In this document: in pieces, positions 6,383 through 6,918 of the stretch
Numbering within the stretch: the stretch's first letter is position 1
Layout of the letters: the number at the start of each line of letters is the position of its first letter
Source: Endomicrobiia bacterium
Lineage (GTDB): Bacteria; Elusimicrobiota; Endomicrobiia; Endomicrobiales; Endomicrobiaceae
Direction of reading: 5' to 3'
NCBI GenBank assembly: GCA_025998475.1
Contig: BNVZ01000067.1
Span: 1 to 6,918, forward strand
DNA: 6,918 nucleotides
The notes under the pieces: generated by a model
What the model was told of the DNA's origin: nothing
Seen by the model: the letters and a program-made list of their open reading frames with translations, nothing else
The model's database searches: none
Made by a program: the position numbers and the translations under genes

Positions 6383-6514
6383 TCAGGTGTTTAACCCACC
6401 AAACAAATAAAACAGCCAATGCACCGTTAGAGTCCAGCCTATAAATTTAGCCATTGTGACACCAAATTTATCGATTAAGAACTTTCCAACTTTAGTCGAG
6501 CCAATATTTTCCAT
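6383..6514 (-). CDS. Small hydrophobic ORF, possible gene remnant
   Basis: The minus strand reads 43 codons from an ATG at 6514-6512 to a TGA at 6385-6383. The product starts MENIGSTKVGKFLID, continues with KFGVTMAKFIG and ends in a hydrophobic, aromatic stretch (WTLTVHWLFYLFGGL) able to span a membrane. The composition is protein-like and unlike shadow frames of the charged genes. No Shine-Dalgarno sequence precedes the ATG, and the sequence just upstream on that strand belongs to the oppositely oriented Ser-rich fragment. The 5' end was therefore probably lost at a junction near 6514. It could be a holin-like or other small membrane protein, or a remnant; I do not recognise it. Confidence 0.35.
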   Translation of the reverse strand: MENIGSTKVGKFLIDKFGVTMAKFIGWTLTVHWLFYLFGGLNT

Positions 6515-6918
6515 GCAGAGGCAGAGTGTGAGAAGAAGACTAGTGAACATAAGGGATGTGATGTTGAAGTTAATGAGCTAAAAGAATCGTCTTCTTTATC
6601 TTCATCTTCTTCGTCACCTAGTTCATCATCTTCATCGTCTTCTTCATCGTCATCATCTTCATTTTCTTCGTCTTCATCGTCTTCCTCATCTTCATCGTTT
6701 TTTAGTTCATCTCCATCTTCTTCGTCATCATCATCATCTTCTTTGTCATCCTCTTCATCTGCATCGGCAGTAAATGGATCAGAAGCACCAAACTCAATGG
6801 CAGAACCAGAACCAACAGAGCCAGTAACCTGTGAAAAACAACCAATAGAAAGGCTCCAAGCAGCTATAAAAGAAATGGAAGATGCAGAAAAAGATGTTTC
6901 AAAATGGTCAGACGAAGA
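6479..6918 (+). pseudogene. Start-less, window-truncated paralogue of the gene 1 Ser-rich/coiled-coil region
   Basis: The frame is open from just after a TAA (6476-6478) to the window end, with no ATG until 6796. Convincing protein begins about 6515: AEAECEKKTSEHKGCDVEV, a charged helix-like stretch with two Cys. Then follow a Ser run (6587-6760), SASAVNGSEAPNSMAEPEP, and a helical stretch including IERLQAAIKEMEDAEKDV. The last two align with gene 1 residues about 246-300 (SSSSTASIVKRSETPDPMAEPEP ... LTERLHTAVDEQ), with clear DNA similarity between about 784-907 and 6740-6860. No signal peptide or ribosome binding site precedes it. It is therefore a 5'-truncated copy, an internal fragment, or a gene whose 5' part was displaced. 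The 3' end lies outside the window. Confidence 0.75.
6587..6760 (+). repeat. Poly-serine codon tract
   Basis: Of 58 consecutive codons, 51 encode Ser; the others are Leu (2), Pro (2) and Phe (3). Tct, tca, tcg and tcc are mixed with a few agt codons, so this is a trinucleotide-type low-complexity tract rather than copies of a longer unit. It occupies the position of the Ser-Asp repeats in gene 1 but lacks the Asp residues. The plus strand here is pyrimidine-rich, in contrast to the purine-rich flanks. Confidence 0.9.

Noticed and set aside
6512..6580. ATG at 6513 as the start of the Ser-rich fragment
   Set aside because: That ATG is in another frame and meets a TAA just before the serine tract. 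The frame homologous to gene 1 has no ATG there.

Overview
The window reads as an accessory, repeat-driven stretch of an A+T-rich bacterial genome. Purine-rich Shine-Dalgarno sequences, one sigma-70-like promoter and a lipoprotein signal peptide point to a bacterium. All recognisable products look exported (one signal-peptide protein, one lipoprotein). The duplications, decayed copies and gene debris would fit a host-associated or intracellular bacterium, but no housekeeping gene is present, so I cannot assign a taxon.

Layout. (1) 52-3702 encodes a 1216-residue exported protein: signal peptide, acidic Pro/Ala/Glu-rich linker, four near-identical Ser-Asp repeats, then nearly 900 residues of charged coiled coil and a short polar tail. 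(2) 3703-3963 is a spacer whose right part carries a promoter. (3) 3964-4881 encodes a 305-residue lipoprotein with a charged helical C-terminal half. (4) 4882-5107 is a purine-rich, coding-like spacer. (5) 5122-6007 is a decayed second copy of the lipoprotein gene: it has lost promoter, ribosome binding site and start codon, and carries two frameshifts and one in-frame stop. Units (3)+(4) and (5)+its spacer form a diverged tandem duplication with a period of about 1.1-1.2 kb. (6) 6171-6514 is debris, including two short open stretches in opposite orientations that look like remnants of unrelated genes. (7) 6479-6918 is open to the window edge. It encodes a start-less fragment that is clearly a paralogue of the Ser-rich/coiled-coil junction of gene 1, with a 58-codon stretch that is almost all serine.

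How the parts relate. Gene 1, the lipoprotein and its broken copy share a short in-frame leader block. They also seem to share a 3' spacer containing a gcagag/taag/tagat pattern, and the spacers before gene 2 and its copy both end in TCTTGCAGCTTAA. They look like members of one cassette family encoding exported, charged, helical proteins with repeat-expanded segments. One intact copy of each type sits beside start-less relatives. This fits either plain duplication and decay or a locus with silent donor copies. The sequence alone cannot separate the two, and no function is established for any of the proteins.
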